From positions 1-64,000 of the forward strand of contig JABHWD010000012.1 of assembly GCA_018657955.1 (NCBI GenBank): a stretch of DNA of 64,000 nt, given 5' to 3'. The DNA comes from Flavobacteriaceae bacterium (GTDB lineage Bacteria > Bacteroidota > Bacteroidia > Flavobacteriales > Flavobacteriaceae). Both the position numbers and the translations under genes were made by a program. Shown here one piece after another: positions 1 through 9,290 of the stretch. Under the pieces are notes generated by a model. That model saw only the letters and a program-made list of their open reading frames with translations. It was not told the DNA's origin and did not search any database. Every line of letters begins with the position of its first letter. The first letter of the stretch is position 1.

Positions 1-231
1 AGAATTCCATAATTTTCGAAGTAGTCGAAGTTCCGAGGGCGTGGCTCCTTGAGCTTCTGCTAATTTTTCAATTTGAATTAAATTAAGACCTTTTAATTTA
101 GCTTTTTCAACATATGACACAAGTTCAGATTCACTTGAAAAATTAGCAACAGATCTTATTTGATCAATGTTTTGGCTAAAAGAATTAAAGCTTAGAAAAA
201 ATAAAGCAATAAAAATATGTAATAACCTCAT
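1..231 (-). CDS. Polysaccharide export protein (SLBB/Wza type), N-terminal part only
   Basis: The minus strand is open from an ATG at 231 to the window edge, giving 77 residues. A signal peptide of about 20 residues ends in SFNSFSQ. A helical stretch follows (ESELVSYVEKAKLKGLNLIQ, then IEKLAEAQGATPSELRLL). This pre-domain is typical of flavobacterial polysaccharide biosynthesis/export proteins, in which it comes before the Poly_export and SLBB domains. Those domains lie outside the window, so the call rests on the N-terminus and on the divergent WecA-like transferase at 393. A TAnnTTTG box at 247-254 sits 15 bases before the start. Likely role: outer-membrane channel for capsule or O-polysaccharide export. 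The family is likely and the exact role is inferred. Confidence 0.6.
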   Translation of the reverse strand, partial: MRLLHIFIALFFLSFNSFSQNIDQIRSVANFSSESELVSYVEKAKLKGLNLIQIEKLAEAQGATPSELRLLRKLWNS

Positions 232-246
232 ATATGAATTTTGGCA

Positions 247-254
247 CAAATATA
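247..254 (-). promoter_or_regulatory. -7 promoter box for the SLBB export gene
   Basis: TATATTTG on the minus strand, matching the Bacteroidota TAnnTTTG element. ATTG lies 20 bases upstream as a 3-of-4 match to the -33 TTTG element. The start codon is 15 bases downstream. Confidence 0.55.
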
Positions 255-367
255 CTGATAAAATTACTAGTGAACAATAACTATATACTAACGCTCAAAT
301 AACTAGAACTATTGTGGTTAAATCAAAATATTCATATGGCAAATATTTTAAATTAAACTTATTTCAT

Positions 368-375
368 TAGTTTTG
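368..375 (+). promoter_or_regulatory. -7 promoter box for the WecA-like gene
   Basis: TAGTTTTG matches TAnnTTTG and ends 17 bases before the TTG at 393. This supports transcription starting just upstream of that codon and so supports the TTG start. Confidence 0.45.
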
Positions 376-392
376 CATAACTAAAAATTGTT

Positions 393-1490
393 TTGGCTAC
401 AATTAACCTTTTATACATAATCACTTTTTTCTCTGTATTATTTATAGCAAGATTTGTTTTTTCCAGGTATTATTCAGTAGCTAAAAAATATAATCTTGTT
501 AAGGGTTATAATAATAGATCAGTCCATAATGGGAGAGTATACACTGGAGCTGGCCTTGTTTTGTCTTTTATTCTTCTATTATTAGCAGTAGGTTTAAATA
601 ATATTGAGTTTTTATTTTTTGAAAAATTAGCACCAATTATAAGCGCTTCTGTGCTTATTGCTATTATAGGGTTTTATGATGATTTTCGAGAATTATCTGC
701 TTTTCAAAAGTATATTATTTTAGCTTTTTTAGTAGTAACGACTGTTTATGCAGGAGAATCTAATGGTATAGATTATGGGATGATTACTAATCTAAATGGT
801 TTTTTTGGAATTAATGAAATAGGATATTTTCCTGCTTTTATTTTTACATGTTTTGTATATCTATCGATAATGAATGCTATTAATTTAATTGATGGAATTG
901 ATGGGTATATTGGAATTTTTGCATCTATTTTCTTTTTCTTCTTTTTTATAATATATCATAATAATTCATTTTTTACTCATTCTGTAGTTTCAGTAATTTT
1001 TATAGCTTCCATGATTGTCTTTTTAAAACACAATTTTTCTAGAAAAAAAAAGTTGTTTGTCGGGGATGCAGGATCACTTTTTTTAGGATTTTGGATGGCT
1101 AATTTTCTTATTCTATTTATAACATCTGCAGATGTTGCAAGAATTACAAATTCATTTTCTATTAAATTAGAAAATATACCTGTTATTGCTATTGCAACTC
1201 TTAATGTCCCTGTGATTGATACCCTTCGAATTATGTTAGTTAGAATGTTAAAAAATAAATCTCCTTTTAAAGGTGACAAGAATCATATCCATCACATTTT
1301 AATTGATAAGGGTATAACCCATTTTAGAACCTCTATGATTTTATGTTTAATTAATGCTGTTAATTTCTTTCTAATTGTCTTATTAGAGCCTTATTTTAAT
1401 TCTGTTGAATTAACTGGTTTTTATATAGGAATTAGTTTAATTTGGTTTGGGGTTTTTGAATATATTAAAAGGAAGAAATTTTCTAGTTAA
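393..1490 (+). CDS. WecA/MraY-like undecaprenyl-phosphate sugar-1-phosphate transferase
   Basis: A 365-residue polytopic membrane protein of glycosyltransferase family 4. It would transfer a sugar-1-phosphate (often GlcNAc-1-P) from a UDP-sugar to undecaprenyl phosphate, the first membrane step in O-antigen or capsule synthesis. Visible family motifs in order: DD in IGFYDDF (around residue 90), NAINLIDGIDG (around 160-170), FVGDAGS (around 220) and HIHHIL (around 295). The length is normal for WecA/TagO relatives. The start is TTG at 393: a stop lies just upstream at 378-380, no upstream ATG exists, and the first in-frame ATG would remove several membrane helices. The divergent SLBB export gene fits a polysaccharide locus continuing to the left. 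The sugar specificity cannot be read, and a role distinct from wecA proper is possible. Confidence 0.85.
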   Translation: MATINLLYIITFFSVLFIARFVFSRYYSVAKKYNLVKGYNNRSVHNGRVYTGAGLVLSFILLLLAVGLNNIEFLFFEKLAPIISASVLIAIIGFYDDFRELSAFQKYIILAFLVVTTVYAGESNGIDYGMITNLNGFFGINEIGYFPAFIFTCFVYLSIMNAINLIDGIDGYIGIFASIFFFFFFIIYHNNSFFTHSVVSVIFIASMIVFLKHNFSRKKKLFVGDAGSLFLGFWMANFLILFITSADVARITNSFSIKLENIPVIAIATLNVPVIDTLRIMLVRMLKNKSPFKGDKNHIHHILIDKGITHFRTSMILCLINAVNFFLIVLLEPYFNSVELTGFYIGISLIWFGVFEYIKRKKFSS

Positions 1491-1504
1491 TAAGCACTAT
1501 AGAG

Positions 1505-2158
1505 TTATAAATTCTTTAATTTTGCTATAGTTTCAGTAGGATTATCGCTTTTAAAGACATGATTTCCAGCAACTAGCACATCAGCACCTGTTTCTAGTAG
1601 TTTTTTAGCGTTCTTATCACTAACCCCTCCATCAATCTCAATTTTACAGGTTGAATTAGCATTAGTAATAATTTGTTTTAGCCTAGAAACTTTTTTATAA
1701 GTTGCTTCAATAAATGACTGTCCACCAAATCCAGGATTTACGCTCATCAGGCATACTAGATCGATATCACTGATAATTTCCGATAATAAATCCACATTAG
1801 TATGGGGATTAATAGCAACCCCTGCCTTCATGCCATTATTTTTTATCTCTTGAATGGTCCTGTGTAGATGGTTACATGCCTCATAGTGAACAGTAAGTAT
1901 ATTACTTCCTAGATCTGCAAAGGTTTTGATATACCTCTGTGGTTTTACAATCATAAGGTGCACATCCAGAGGTTTTTTGGTGTGTTTACTAATTTCTTTT
2001 AAAACTGGCATTCCAAAGGATATATTTGGCACAAATACTCCGTCCATTACATCTATATGAAACCAGTCAGCCTCACTAGAGTTTACCATTTCTAGATCAG
2101 CTTTTAGATTTCCAAAGTCTGCAGCTAAAATTGATGGAGCTATTAGATGATTACCCAT
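1505..2158 (-). CDS. rpe: Ribulose-phosphate 3-epimerase
   Basis: A 217-residue cytosolic TIM-barrel enzyme that interconverts ribulose 5-phosphate and xylulose 5-phosphate in the pentose phosphate pathway. The family signature HIDVMDGVFVPN sits near residues 34-45 with the catalytic Asp36. The metal-ligand His is in DVHLM (about residue 67). MSVNPGFGGQ and IDGGV, with the second catalytic Asp, follow in the usual order. The length is standard. It begins 9 bases after the end of rpoD on the same strand, so the two are probably cotranscribed. It ends 14 bases from the convergent WecA-like gene. Confidence 0.97.
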   Translation of the reverse strand: MGNHLIAPSILAADFGNLKADLEMVNSSEADWFHIDVMDGVFVPNISFGMPVLKEISKHTKKPLDVHLMIVKPQRYIKTFADLGSNILTVHYEACNHLHRTIQEIKNNGMKAGVAINPHTNVDLLSEIISDIDLVCLMSVNPGFGGQSFIEATYKKVSRLKQIITNANSTCKIEIDGGVSDKNAKKLLETGADVLVAGNHVFKSDNPTETIAKLKNL

Positions 2159-2167
2159 TTTATTAAA

Positions 2168-3031
2168 TTATCCAAGGTATGTTTTAAGAATTTTACTTCT
2201 TGAAGTATGTTTTAGCCTTCTTATGGCTTTTTCTTTTATTTGACGTACTCTTTCTCTTGTTAAATCAAATGTTTCCCCTATTTCCTCTAATGTCATGGGA
2301 TGATGATTTCCAAGTCCAAAATAAAGCTGAATTACATCAGCTTCTCTTGGAGTAAGGGTTTCTAATGCACGTTCTATCTCTGTTCTAAGAGATTCATGTA
2401 TTAATTCTTTATCTGGATTTGGTGATTCCCCACTTCTAAGCACATCATACAGATTAGAATCCTCTCCTTCAACAAGGGGTGCATCCATCGATACGTGACG
2501 TCCAGAGTTTTTCATTGACTCTTTTACATCATTAATTGTCATATCTAGCTCTTTAGCAATTTCCTCTGCACTAGGAGGTCTCTCATGTGATTGCTCTAAG
2601 AATGCATAGGTCTTGTTAATTTTATTGATAGATCCAATTTTATTAAGTGGAAGTCTAACAATTCTTGATTGCTCTGCCAGTGCTTGTAGAATAGACTGTC
2701 TAATCCACCATACAGCATAGGAGATGAACTTAAACCCTCTTGTCTCATCAAACCTTTGAGCAGCTTTGATCAGACCTAAATTCCCTTCATTAATTAAATC
2801 AGGAAGCGTTAGTCCTTGATTTTGATACTGTTTTGCAACCGATACAACAAAACGAAGGTTAGCTTTGGTTAATTTTTCAAGAGCTTCCTGGTCACCTTGT
2901 TTTACTTTTTGAGCTAATTCAATCTCTTCTTCAGCTGTGATTAGATCAACTTTTCCAATTTCCTGTAAATATTTATCTAGAGATGCAGTCTCTCTATTAG
3001 TTACTTGTTTGGTAATCTTAAGTTGTCTCAT
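2168..3031 (-). CDS. rpoD: Primary sigma factor RpoD (sigma-70), short Bacteroidota form
   Basis: A 287-residue sigma-70 factor that directs RNA polymerase to housekeeping promoters. It lacks region 1.1 and the long non-conserved insert, as is usual for the primary sigma of Bacteroidota, and begins almost directly with region 1.2 ([15 protein letters not shown]). Region 2 has [31 protein letters not shown] and the 2.4 segment [13 protein letters not shown]. Region 3 follows, then region 4.2 with the helix-turn-helix [20 protein letters not shown]. Proteins of this type recognise TTTG and TAnnTTTG elements, and many TAnnTTTG boxes are present in this window. It is upstream of rpe with a 9-base gap. 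No clear promoter box is visible in the 121-base gap behind it. Confidence 0.96.
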   Translation of the reverse strand: MRQLKITKQVTNRETASLDKYLQEIGKVDLITAEEEIELAQKVKQGDQEALEKLTKANLRFVVSVAKQYQNQGLTLPDLINEGNLGLIKAAQRFDETRGFKFISYAVWWIRQSILQALAEQSRIVRLPLNKIGSINKINKTYAFLEQSHERPPSAEEIAKELDMTINDVKESMKNSGRHVSMDAPLVEGEDSNLYDVLRSGESPNPDKELIHESLRTEIERALETLTPREADVIQLYFGLGNHHPMTLEEIGETFDLTRERVRQIKEKAIRRLKHTSRSKILKTYLG

Positions 3032-3152
3032 TTAATTTGAAAAATATTTTGTTATTATTTATGATTCAATATCAATTATGATACCAAACTAATTTCTATT
3101 AATTAAAAATTATAAAAAGCTAGAATTTACAAAAAATATAGCTAATTATTAT

Positions 3153-5351
3153 CTATTTTCTATTTCTATTATCTCTCCCCCTGTTATCTCTTGATCTGTT
3201 ATCTCTTGATCTTGGAGGTCTCTCTACATATCCTTCAGGTTTAGCAAGCAATGCCTTCAAGGAAACTTTATCTTTTCTGGTTCTTGGATCCACCCCAAAA
3301 TATTTAACATCTATTACATCACCCATATTAACTACATCTGTTACATTCTCTGTTTTTGCCCAAGCAAGTTCACTAATATGTAATAAAACTTCATTTCCAG
3401 GGGCATCATTATACTCCACAACAGCACCAAAATCTAGAATTTTTATAACTTTTACTTCATAAACACTCCCTACTTCAGGTTTGAAAAGCATGGATTCAAT
3501 ACTCGATAGTACAGCATCAATCCCATCTTGATCAGTACCTAAAATTTCAACAAGGCCTTCTTCTGTAACTGGATCTTCATTAATTACAATAGTACACCCA
3601 GTAGTTTTTTGAAGTTCTTGAATATTTTTTCCACCAGGTCCAATTAATGAGCCAATATAATCTCCAGGAATTGTTCTTGTAACCATTTTTGGAGCATGCG
3701 TTTTAACATCACTATTAGGCTTTGCAATAGTATCAGTTAATTTAGATAATATATGTAAACGACCATCCTTTGCTTGGTTTAGTGCTTTTACAAGAATATC
3801 ATAGGATAATCCCTTAATTTTAATATCCATTTGACAAGCAGTAATCCCATCGGCAGTTCCAGTAACTTTAAAATCCATATCACCTAGATGATCTTCATCA
3901 CCTAAAATATCACTTAAAACGGCATGCCTATCACCATCAGATATTAATCCCATAGCAATACCAGAAACAGGTTTTTTTAGTTGAATACCTGCATCCATAA
4001 GAGCCATTGTTCCAGAACATACTGTAGCCATAGAAGAAGATCCATTAGACTCTAACACTTCACTAACCACTCTAACTGTATAAGGGCAATCCTCTGGAAT
4101 CATTCCTTTTAAACCACGCTGAGCCAAATTACCATGACCAACTTCTCTTCTAGATGTTCCCCTTAAGGGTCTAGCTTCTCCCGTACAAAAGGGCGGAAAG
4201 TTGTAGTGCAGGTAGAATGTTTCTTCACCTTGATAAGAAGGCATATCAATTTTATTTGCTTCTCTAGAAGTACCAAGAGTAACAGTAGCTAACGCTTGTG
4301 TTTCCCCTCTAGTAAAGATAGATGATCCGTGTGTTGATGGCAAGTAATCTACCTCACACCAAATTGGTCTTATTTCAGTAGTTTTTCTTCCATCAAGACG
4401 AAGCCCTTCACTTAAAGTTAACTCCCTTATAGCTTCTTTTTGAGTTTTATTATAATATTTGCCAATTAGTTCTTTTTGCTCTTCTAATTCTTCTTCAGTA
4501 AATAAAGCTTTAACTTCATCTTTAACCTCAGAGAAAGCTAAGCTTCTTTCTGCTTTTGAAGAGCCCTTTTTTGCAATTGCATAGCATTTATCATAACTAG
4601 CATCATGAATTTTTTTAGCCAATTCCTGATCTTCAACTGCACCTTCATATTCTCTAACTTCTTTCTTTCCTACTGCTTTAGCTAATTTAACTTGAGCAGC
4701 AATTTGAATTTTTATAGACTCATGTGCAAATTTAATTGCATCAGCCATTTCTTCTTCGCTACATTCATCCATTTCACCTTCAACCATCATTACTGAATCA
4801 GCTGAAGCTCCAACCATCATATCTATATCAGAATCTTCAAGTTGGGCTCTAGATGGATTGATGACAAATTCTCCATTGATTCTAGCAACTCTAGCCTCAG
4901 AAATAGGACATTCAAATGGAAAATCACTTAGTTGAATTGCAGCAGAAGCAGCTAAACCTGCTAGTGCATCTGGCATTACCTCTTCATCATGCGACATAAG
5001 CTGGATCATAACCTGTATTTCTTGGTAATAATCTTTTGGAAACAGTGGTCTAAGGACCCTGTCAACAAGACGCATCGTTAGAACTTCTCCATCACTAGGT
5101 CTTGCTTCTCTTTTGAAAAATCCACCAGGATATTTTCCTGCAGCAGCAAATTTTTCTCTGTAGTCAACAGTAAGAGGTAAGAAGTTTACTGGACTTGTTT
5201 TATAGTTTGAGACTACTGTACAAAGTAGCATCGCTTTACCCATTTGAACCACTACTGATCCATGAGCTTGTTTTGCTAATTTTCCTGTTTCAATAGAAAT
5301 CTCTCTACCATCGCCTAAGTCAATTAGCTCTTTATAAATTTTTGGTTTCAT
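3153..5351 (-). CDS. pnp: Polyribonucleotide nucleotidyltransferase (PNPase)
   Basis: A 732-residue phosphorolytic 3'-5' exoribonuclease acting in RNA decay. It shows two RNase PH cores (starting near [20 protein letters not shown] and again near [14 protein letters not shown]), the alpha-helical linker, a KH domain with [12 protein letters not shown], and a C-terminal S1 domain ([16 protein letters not shown]). It ends in a basic arginine-rich repeat tail ([19 protein letters not shown]), a low-complexity extension that could bind RNA. The length fits the family. It lies 95 bases downstream of rpsO, the classic rpsO-pnp order. Confidence 0.97.
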   Translation of the reverse strand: MKPKIYKELIDLGDGREISIETGKLAKQAHGSVVVQMGKAMLLCTVVSNYKTSPVNFLPLTVDYREKFAAAGKYPGGFFKREARPSDGEVLTMRLVDRVLRPLFPKDYYQEIQVMIQLMSHDEEVMPDALAGLAASAAIQLSDFPFECPISEARVARINGEFVINPSRAQLEDSDIDMMVGASADSVMMVEGEMDECSEEEMADAIKFAHESIKIQIAAQVKLAKAVGKKEVREYEGAVEDQELAKKIHDASYDKCYAIAKKGSSKAERSLAFSEVKDEVKALFTEEELEEQKELIGKYYNKTQKEAIRELTLSEGLRLDGRKTTEIRPIWCEVDYLPSTHGSSIFTRGETQALATVTLGTSREANKIDMPSYQGEETFYLHYNFPPFCTGEARPLRGTSRREVGHGNLAQRGLKGMIPEDCPYTVRVVSEVLESNGSSSMATVCSGTMALMDAGIQLKKPVSGIAMGLISDGDRHAVLSDILGDEDHLGDMDFKVTGTADGITACQMDIKIKGLSYDILVKALNQAKDGRLHILSKLTDTIAKPNSDVKTHAPKMVTRTIPGDYIGSLIGPGGKNIQELQKTTGCTIVINEDPVTEEGLVEILGTDQDGIDAVLSSIESMLFKPEVGSVYEVKVIKILDFGAVVEYNDAPGNEVLLHISELAWAKTENVTDVVNMGDVIDVKYFGVDPRTRKDKVSLKALLAKPEGYVERPPRSRDNRSRDNRGRDNRNRK

Positions 5352-5446
5352 AATTATTTTTTTTGGTTAAATAAAATTTGTGTTGATATTATCTTAAACC
5401 AATGAATAATTACATTACTAGGATTTGATCTATTAATTATAATCAA

Positions 5447-5716
5447 TTATTTTCTTAAGTCTAACTCTTTTACAATTGCTCGATATCTTAAAATATCTTT
5501 TTTGGTTAGATAGTCCAACAAGGATCTTCTTTTTCCTACTAGCTTAACAAGAGATCTTTCCGTGTTGAAATCTTTTTTGTTTTTCTTAAGATGTTCAGTT
5601 AAATGATTTATTCTTAAGGTAAATAGTGCAATCTGGCCTTCAGCACTTCCAGTATTTTCGGCTTTTTCGCCATGCTTTTTAAATAAATCTTCTTTTATTT
5701 TCTTAGTTAAATACAT
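5447..5716 (-). CDS. rpsO: 30S ribosomal protein S15
   Basis: An 89-residue ribosomal protein that binds 16S rRNA in the central domain. Family features are GSAEGQIALFTLRINHLTEHL and the C-terminal VGKRRSLLDYLTKKDILRYR. The length is exactly typical. It is transcribed ahead of pnp. A TATATTTG box at 5773-5780 and a small hairpin at 5754-5768 lie in the leader. S15 autoregulates by binding its own leader in other bacteria; whether that holds here is not shown by the sequence. Confidence 0.97.
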   Translation of the reverse strand: MYLTKKIKEDLFKKHGEKAENTGSAEGQIALFTLRINHLTEHLKKNKKDFNTERSLVKLVGKRRSLLDYLTKKDILRYRAIVKELDLRK

Positions 5717-5753
5717 GCAAACATTTTTTAATAATTATTATGTATAAATTATA

Positions 5754-5768
5754 TCTGTTATAAACAGA
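5754..5768 (-). promoter_or_regulatory. Hairpin at the predicted 5' end of the rpsO mRNA
   Basis: On the minus strand TCTGTT-TAT-AACAGA forms a 6-bp stem with a 3-base loop. It starts 4 bases after the predicted -7 box, so it would sit at or next to the 5' end of the transcript. It could stabilise the mRNA or take part in S15 control; this is inference. Confidence 0.4.
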
Positions 5769-5772
5769 GGCG

Positions 5773-5780
5773 CAAATATA
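5773..5780 (-). promoter_or_regulatory. -7 promoter box for rpsO
   Basis: TATATTTG on the minus strand matches TAnnTTTG. It gives a leader of about 50 bases before the rpsO ATG at 5716. No good TTTG is seen at the ideal -33 spacing. Confidence 0.5.
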
Positions 5781-5817
5781 ATAAAAATAAGGAAACTTAG
5801 ATTTATTTAAGAATATT

Positions 5818-6672
5818 TTATTCTCTTATAGGTTTATTGAGAATTAAATCTAAATATAAATTAATTTTCTTCTTCAAGTTTTTTCTATGGCTTATAAAAT
5901 CTAGAAATCCATGATCTAAAACAAATTCTGCTTTTTGAAATCCTTTAGGAAGATCTTTCCCAGTAGTATCTTTTACTACCCTAGGTCCTGCAAATCCAAT
6001 TAAAGCACCTGGTTCACTAATATTAATATCACCAAGCATTGCAAAAGAAGCCGTTGTTCCACCAGTAGTTGGGTCTGTACAAAGAGAAATATAAGGTATC
6101 TTTGCTTTGGCAAGTTGTGCAAGTTTTACCGAAGTTTTAGCCAGTTGCATAAGTGACAGAGCAGCTTCCATCATCCTAGCTCCACCAGATTTAGAGATTA
6201 TAACAAGAGGAATTTTTTTCTTGAGTGAATAATCAATTGCTCTAGAGATTTTCTCGCCAACTACACTTCCCATAGAACCCCCTATAAAAGTAAAGTCCAT
6301 GCAAGCTATTATAATTTTTTCCCCCATAGATTTTCCTACTGCCGTTCTAATAGCATCCTTTAGATTGGTTTTTTTCTTAGCCTCTTTTAACCTGTCAGAA
6401 TATTTTTTGGTATCGACAAATTTTAAGGGATCCTTAGAGGTTAGGTTAGCATTAATTTCCTTGAAGTCATCATCAAATAGAATTTCAAAATATTCTTTAC
6501 TACCAATTCTTACGTGATAATCATCTTCAGGACTAACATAAAAATTCTCTTGTAATTCTTCTGTATCAACTATTTTTCCAGTAGGGGATTTATACCATAA
6601 GCCTTTTGGAATATCTCTTTTGGATTCAGTAGGTGTTTGAATTCCTTTACTTTTTCTTTTGAACCAAGCCAT
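5818..6672 (-). CDS. accD: Acetyl-CoA carboxylase carboxyltransferase beta subunit, without zinc cysteines
   Basis: A 284-residue beta subunit of the carboxyltransferase that makes malonyl-CoA for fatty acid synthesis, working with AccA. The crotonase-like core is intact: [43 protein letters not shown], and [13 protein letters not shown]-like [14 protein letters not shown]. In E. coli AccD the N-terminal zinc ribbon has CxxC pairs. Here the ribbon frame is kept (YKSPTGK near residues 27-33 and YVSPEDDYH near 45-53), but the four cysteine positions are S29, G32, S47 and D50, so zinc should not bind. fbaA lies 41 bases upstream on the same strand. A TAGATTTG box at 6698-6705 suggests accD also has its own promoter. 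Confidence 0.95.
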   Translation of the reverse strand: MAWFKRKSKGIQTPTESKRDIPKGLWYKSPTGKIVDTEELQENFYVSPEDDYHVRIGSKEYFEILFDDDFKEINANLTSKDPLKFVDTKKYSDRLKEAKKKTNLKDAIRTAVGKSMGEKIIIACMDFTFIGGSMGSVVGEKISRAIDYSLKKKIPLVIISKSGGARMMEAALSLMQLAKTSVKLAQLAKAKIPYISLCTDPTTGGTTASFAMLGDINISEPGALIGFAGPRVVKDTTGKDLPKGFQKAEFVLDHGFLDFISHRKNLKKKINLYLDLILNKPIRE

Positions 6673-6697
6673 TAGAAACTATTTAAAAGATAATAAG

Positions 6698-6705
6698 CAA
6701 ATCTA
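6698..6705 (-). promoter_or_regulatory. -7 promoter box for accD
   Basis: TAGATTTG on the minus strand matches TAnnTTTG, 25 bases before the accD ATG in the gap after fbaA. Confidence 0.4.
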
Positions 6706-6713
6706 ACTTAATT

Positions 6714-7781
6714 TTATAAAGTATCGACATTATTAAGGTCCTTAAATGCTTTTTTAAGCCTTTCTACAAAAGTTTTCTCACCTTCTCTTACCCACCTTCT
6801 AGGATCATAATACTTTTTGTTAGGGAGATCACTTCCTCCTGGATTACCAATTTGCGATAAAAGGTACTCTGAATTATTTTTAAAATAATCCCTTATCCCT
6901 TCCATATATGCATATTGCATATCGGTATCAATATTCATTTTAATTACCCCATAACCAATAGCTTCTCTTATTTCTTCTAGGGAAGATCCTGATCCTCCAT
7001 GAAAAACAAAATCAATATGATTATCAGGTAGATTAAACTTTTTAGAAACGTATTCTTGGGAATTTCTAAGAATCTTTGGAGTTAATTTTACATTTCCAGG
7101 TTTATAGACTCCATGCACATTTCCAAAAGCCGCTGCTATAGTAAACTTATTGCTAATACTACTTAACTCTTCATATGCATAGGCTACTTCTTCTGGCTGG
7201 GTATATAGCTTTGAATTATCAACATCAGTATTGTCTACACCATCTTCCTCACCACCAGTTATTCCAAGCTCTACCTCAAGAGTAATTCCAACTTTTGACA
7301 TTCTAGCCAAATATTCTTTACAGATACTTATATTCTCCTCAATAGGCTCGTCAGATAGATCAATCATATGAGAGCTATAAAGAGGAATTCCATGTTTTTT
7401 AAAATGTTCTTCATTTGCATCCATAAGCCCATCAATCCATGGTAGTAATTTCTTTGCACAATGATCTGTATGTAATATTACTGGAACCCCATAATAAAGA
7501 GCCATGGTATGTATGTGTTTTGCTCCTGCAATACCTCCAGAAATAGCAGCTTTTTGATCAGTATTATCTAACCCTTTACCAGCATTAAAAACTGCTCCAC
7601 CGTTGGAGAATTCGATAATTACTGGAGCGTTTAATTCTTTTGCAGTTTCAAGAACACCATTAACACTACTTGATCCAATAACATTTACAGCAGGAAGTGC
7701 AAATTTTTTACTTTTTGCAAGTCTAAAAATCTCTTGAACTTGATCTCCAGTTGCAACTCCAGGTTTTATGTTGTGGCTCAT
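6714..7781 (-). CDS. fbaA: Class II fructose-bisphosphate aldolase
   Basis: A 355-residue zinc-dependent aldolase that cleaves or forms fructose 1,6-bisphosphate in glycolysis and gluconeogenesis. Class IIA features seen are VILHTDHCAKKLLPW (metal His and catalytic Asp), ELGITGGEEDGVDN, AAFGNVHGVYKPGNVKL with another zinc His, and FVFHGGSGSS for phosphate binding. The length matches the E. coli type (about 359). It is divergent from the RNA methyltransferase at 7855, with accD downstream. Confidence 0.97.
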   Translation of the reverse strand: MSHNIKPGVATGDQVQEIFRLAKSKKFALPAVNVIGSSSVNGVLETAKELNAPVIIEFSNGGAVFNAGKGLDNTDQKAAISGGIAGAKHIHTMALYYGVPVILHTDHCAKKLLPWIDGLMDANEEHFKKHGIPLYSSHMIDLSDEPIEENISICKEYLARMSKVGITLEVELGITGGEEDGVDNTDVDNSKLYTQPEEVAYAYEELSSISNKFTIAAAFGNVHGVYKPGNVKLTPKILRNSQEYVSKKFNLPDNHIDFVFHGGSGSSLEEIREAIGYGVIKMNIDTDMQYAYMEGIRDYFKNNSEYLLSQIGNPGGSDLPNKKYYDPRRWVREGEKTFVERLKKAFKDLNNVDTL

Positions 7782-7854
7782 TGTAAGTTGGTTTGATTTA
7801 GGTTTTAAAAAGTATAAATTTTATCTTTACGAAGTTACTTATTTTGTTAGTAAA

Positions 7855-8589
7855 ATGATTACAAAAAATGAAATTAAATTTGTCCGTTCTCTAAGAATAA
7901 AAAAGAACAGAATAAATTCTGATCAGTTCATAGTAGAAGGAGAAAAAATAGTTGATGAATTAATAAATTCTTCATTAGAATTAGTAAGAGTTTATTCTAC
8001 TTCATCTAAACATGAATCTTTAGGTGAAGTATATACTAAGATTTTAAAAACTAATTTATTACAGATTAGTAATTTAACAACACCTAATAAAGTTGTAGCA
8101 ATTTTTAGTATTCCAAAACCCGATAAAATAGATTTTACTTCTAAAATTATTGCTCTGGATAATATTAGTGATCCAGGTAATCTAGGGACAATAATTAGGC
8201 TTTGCGATTGGTTTGGTATTAAAGATTTGATTTGTAACACAGAAACAGTTGATTGCTATAATCCTAAAGTTGTGCAAGCTTCAATGGGGTCAATTTCTAG
8301 GGTTAACATAACCTATTTAGATTTTAAGGAACTATTTAGCGAAAAAAAATTAAATGTAGTTGCTGCTGATCTTAAGGGAGAATCAATCAATAAATTTCCT
8401 TTTACAAAGAATCAAATAGTAGTTTTTGGAAATGAATCTTTGGGAATAAGCCCAGAAATTAAAAAAATAATCAAAAATAGAGTTACCATTCCTCGTTATA
8501 ATTCTAATTATGATATTGAGAGTATAAATGTGGCAAATTCAGTGGCAATAATTTTGGCTGAATTAAAAAACAGGCCTACTGGAATGTAA
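7855..8589 (+). CDS. SpoU/TrmH-family RNA 2'-O-methyltransferase
   Basis: A 244-residue SPOUT methyltransferase expected to 2'-O-methylate ribose in rRNA or tRNA using SAM. The N-terminal substrate-binding part has RINSDQFIVEGEKIVDEL. The trefoil-knot catalytic domain has LDNISDPGNLGTIIRLCDWF, VQASMGSISRVN, VVFGNESLGISPE and the C-terminal SINVANSVAIILAEL. The ATG at 7855 was chosen: an upstream in-frame start at 7768 overlaps the start of fbaA on the other strand and adds a hydrophobic, unrelated N-terminus. The 3' end overlaps the convergent porT by 14 bases. The target nucleotide cannot be predicted. Confidence 0.88.
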   Translation: MITKNEIKFVRSLRIKKNRINSDQFIVEGEKIVDELINSSLELVRVYSTSSKHESLGEVYTKILKTNLLQISNLTTPNKVVAIFSIPKPDKIDFTSKIIALDNISDPGNLGTIIRLCDWFGIKDLICNTETVDCYNPKVVQASMGSISRVNITYLDFKELFSEKKLNVVAADLKGESINKFPFTKNQIVVFGNESLGISPEIKKIIKNRVTIPRYNSNYDIESINVANSVAIILAELKNRPTGM

Positions 8590-9289
8590 AGTTTATAACG
8601 ATACCACTTGTTTTCATAAATTCTATATTACTAGTCCATGGGCTAAGCGGATCCTGATCAGGAACTAATTCATCATTTATTGCAAAAATCCCTCTAATGG
8701 AAGGGCTGAACTTAAACCATTCTAGATAAAAATCAATCCCAAATCCTAATTCATAAAAGAACATATTCTTCTTTGTTCTAAATTGACCAAGCAAATTATC
8801 ATCCAAACTCTTTTCTTTACTTGATAGATTTATAGCAGTTGATATACCTCCAGTTATATATGGCTTGATATTATTAACCCTTTTAGTTGAGATTTTAACA
8901 AGTAAGGGGAGATGTATATAGGTTGATTTAATATCTCTTTGATGTTGCGTTTGATTAAATTCTGTTTCATTGAAATTTGCAGGATCGTAGATAAGACTCC
9001 TTTTTGACATAACAAGACCTGGTTCAATTCTAATGTCTAAATAATCATTAATTCTTAGGCTCCCAATTAATCCAACATTGAATCCAAAAGCTTTTTCAGT
9101 TTGAATATCTTCTAAATCCACCTTATAATCAAAATTAAAGTCATAGTTATTCACCCCTAGAAAATAACCCCAGCTTATGGTAGGTTTGTCAAAATTCTCA
9201 TTATTAAGAACCTTTTTCTTTGTAAATAATTGAGAATATCCAATATTCATAGAAAGAAGAAAAACCAATGTTAATAGGAGTTTTTTCAT
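8576..9289 (-). CDS. porT: Type IX secretion system protein PorT (outer-membrane barrel)
   Basis: A 237-residue protein with a signal peptide (MKKLLLTLVFLLSMNIGYSQ) and beta-rich sequence of an 8-strand outer-membrane barrel. The segment DKPTISWGYFLGVNNYDFNF and the INDYLDIRIEPGLVMSKRSL stretch are characteristic of PorT/SprT, needed for T9SS protein secretion and gliding in Bacteroidota. Its placement directly after ubiE (1-base gap) matches the usual flavobacterial gene order as I recall it. It is convergent with, and overlaps, the RNA methyltransferase. Other T9SS parts in the window are the DUF5103 protein and sorting-domain cargo. Confidence 0.85.
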   Translation of the reverse strand: MKKLLLTLVFLLSMNIGYSQLFTKKKVLNNENFDKPTISWGYFLGVNNYDFNFDYKVDLEDIQTEKAFGFNVGLIGSLRINDYLDIRIEPGLVMSKRSLIYDPANFNETEFNQTQHQRDIKSTYIHLPLLVKISTKRVNNIKPYITGGISTAINLSSKEKSLDDNLLGQFRTKKNMFFYELGFGIDFYLEWFKFSPSIRGIFAINDELVPDQDPLSPWTSNIEFMKTSGIVINFTFQ

Positions 9290-9290
9290 A

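Noticed and set aside
1496-1531. Inverted repeat ACTATAG / CTATAGT between the WecA-like gene and rpe
   Set aside because: The stem is only 7 AT-rich pairs with a 22-base loop and no clear T-run, and one arm lies inside rpe. Too weak to call a terminator.
7768-7854. Upstream start for the RNA methyltransferase
   Set aside because: It overlaps the fbaA start on the other strand and adds residues without family similarity; the ATG at 7855 fits better.
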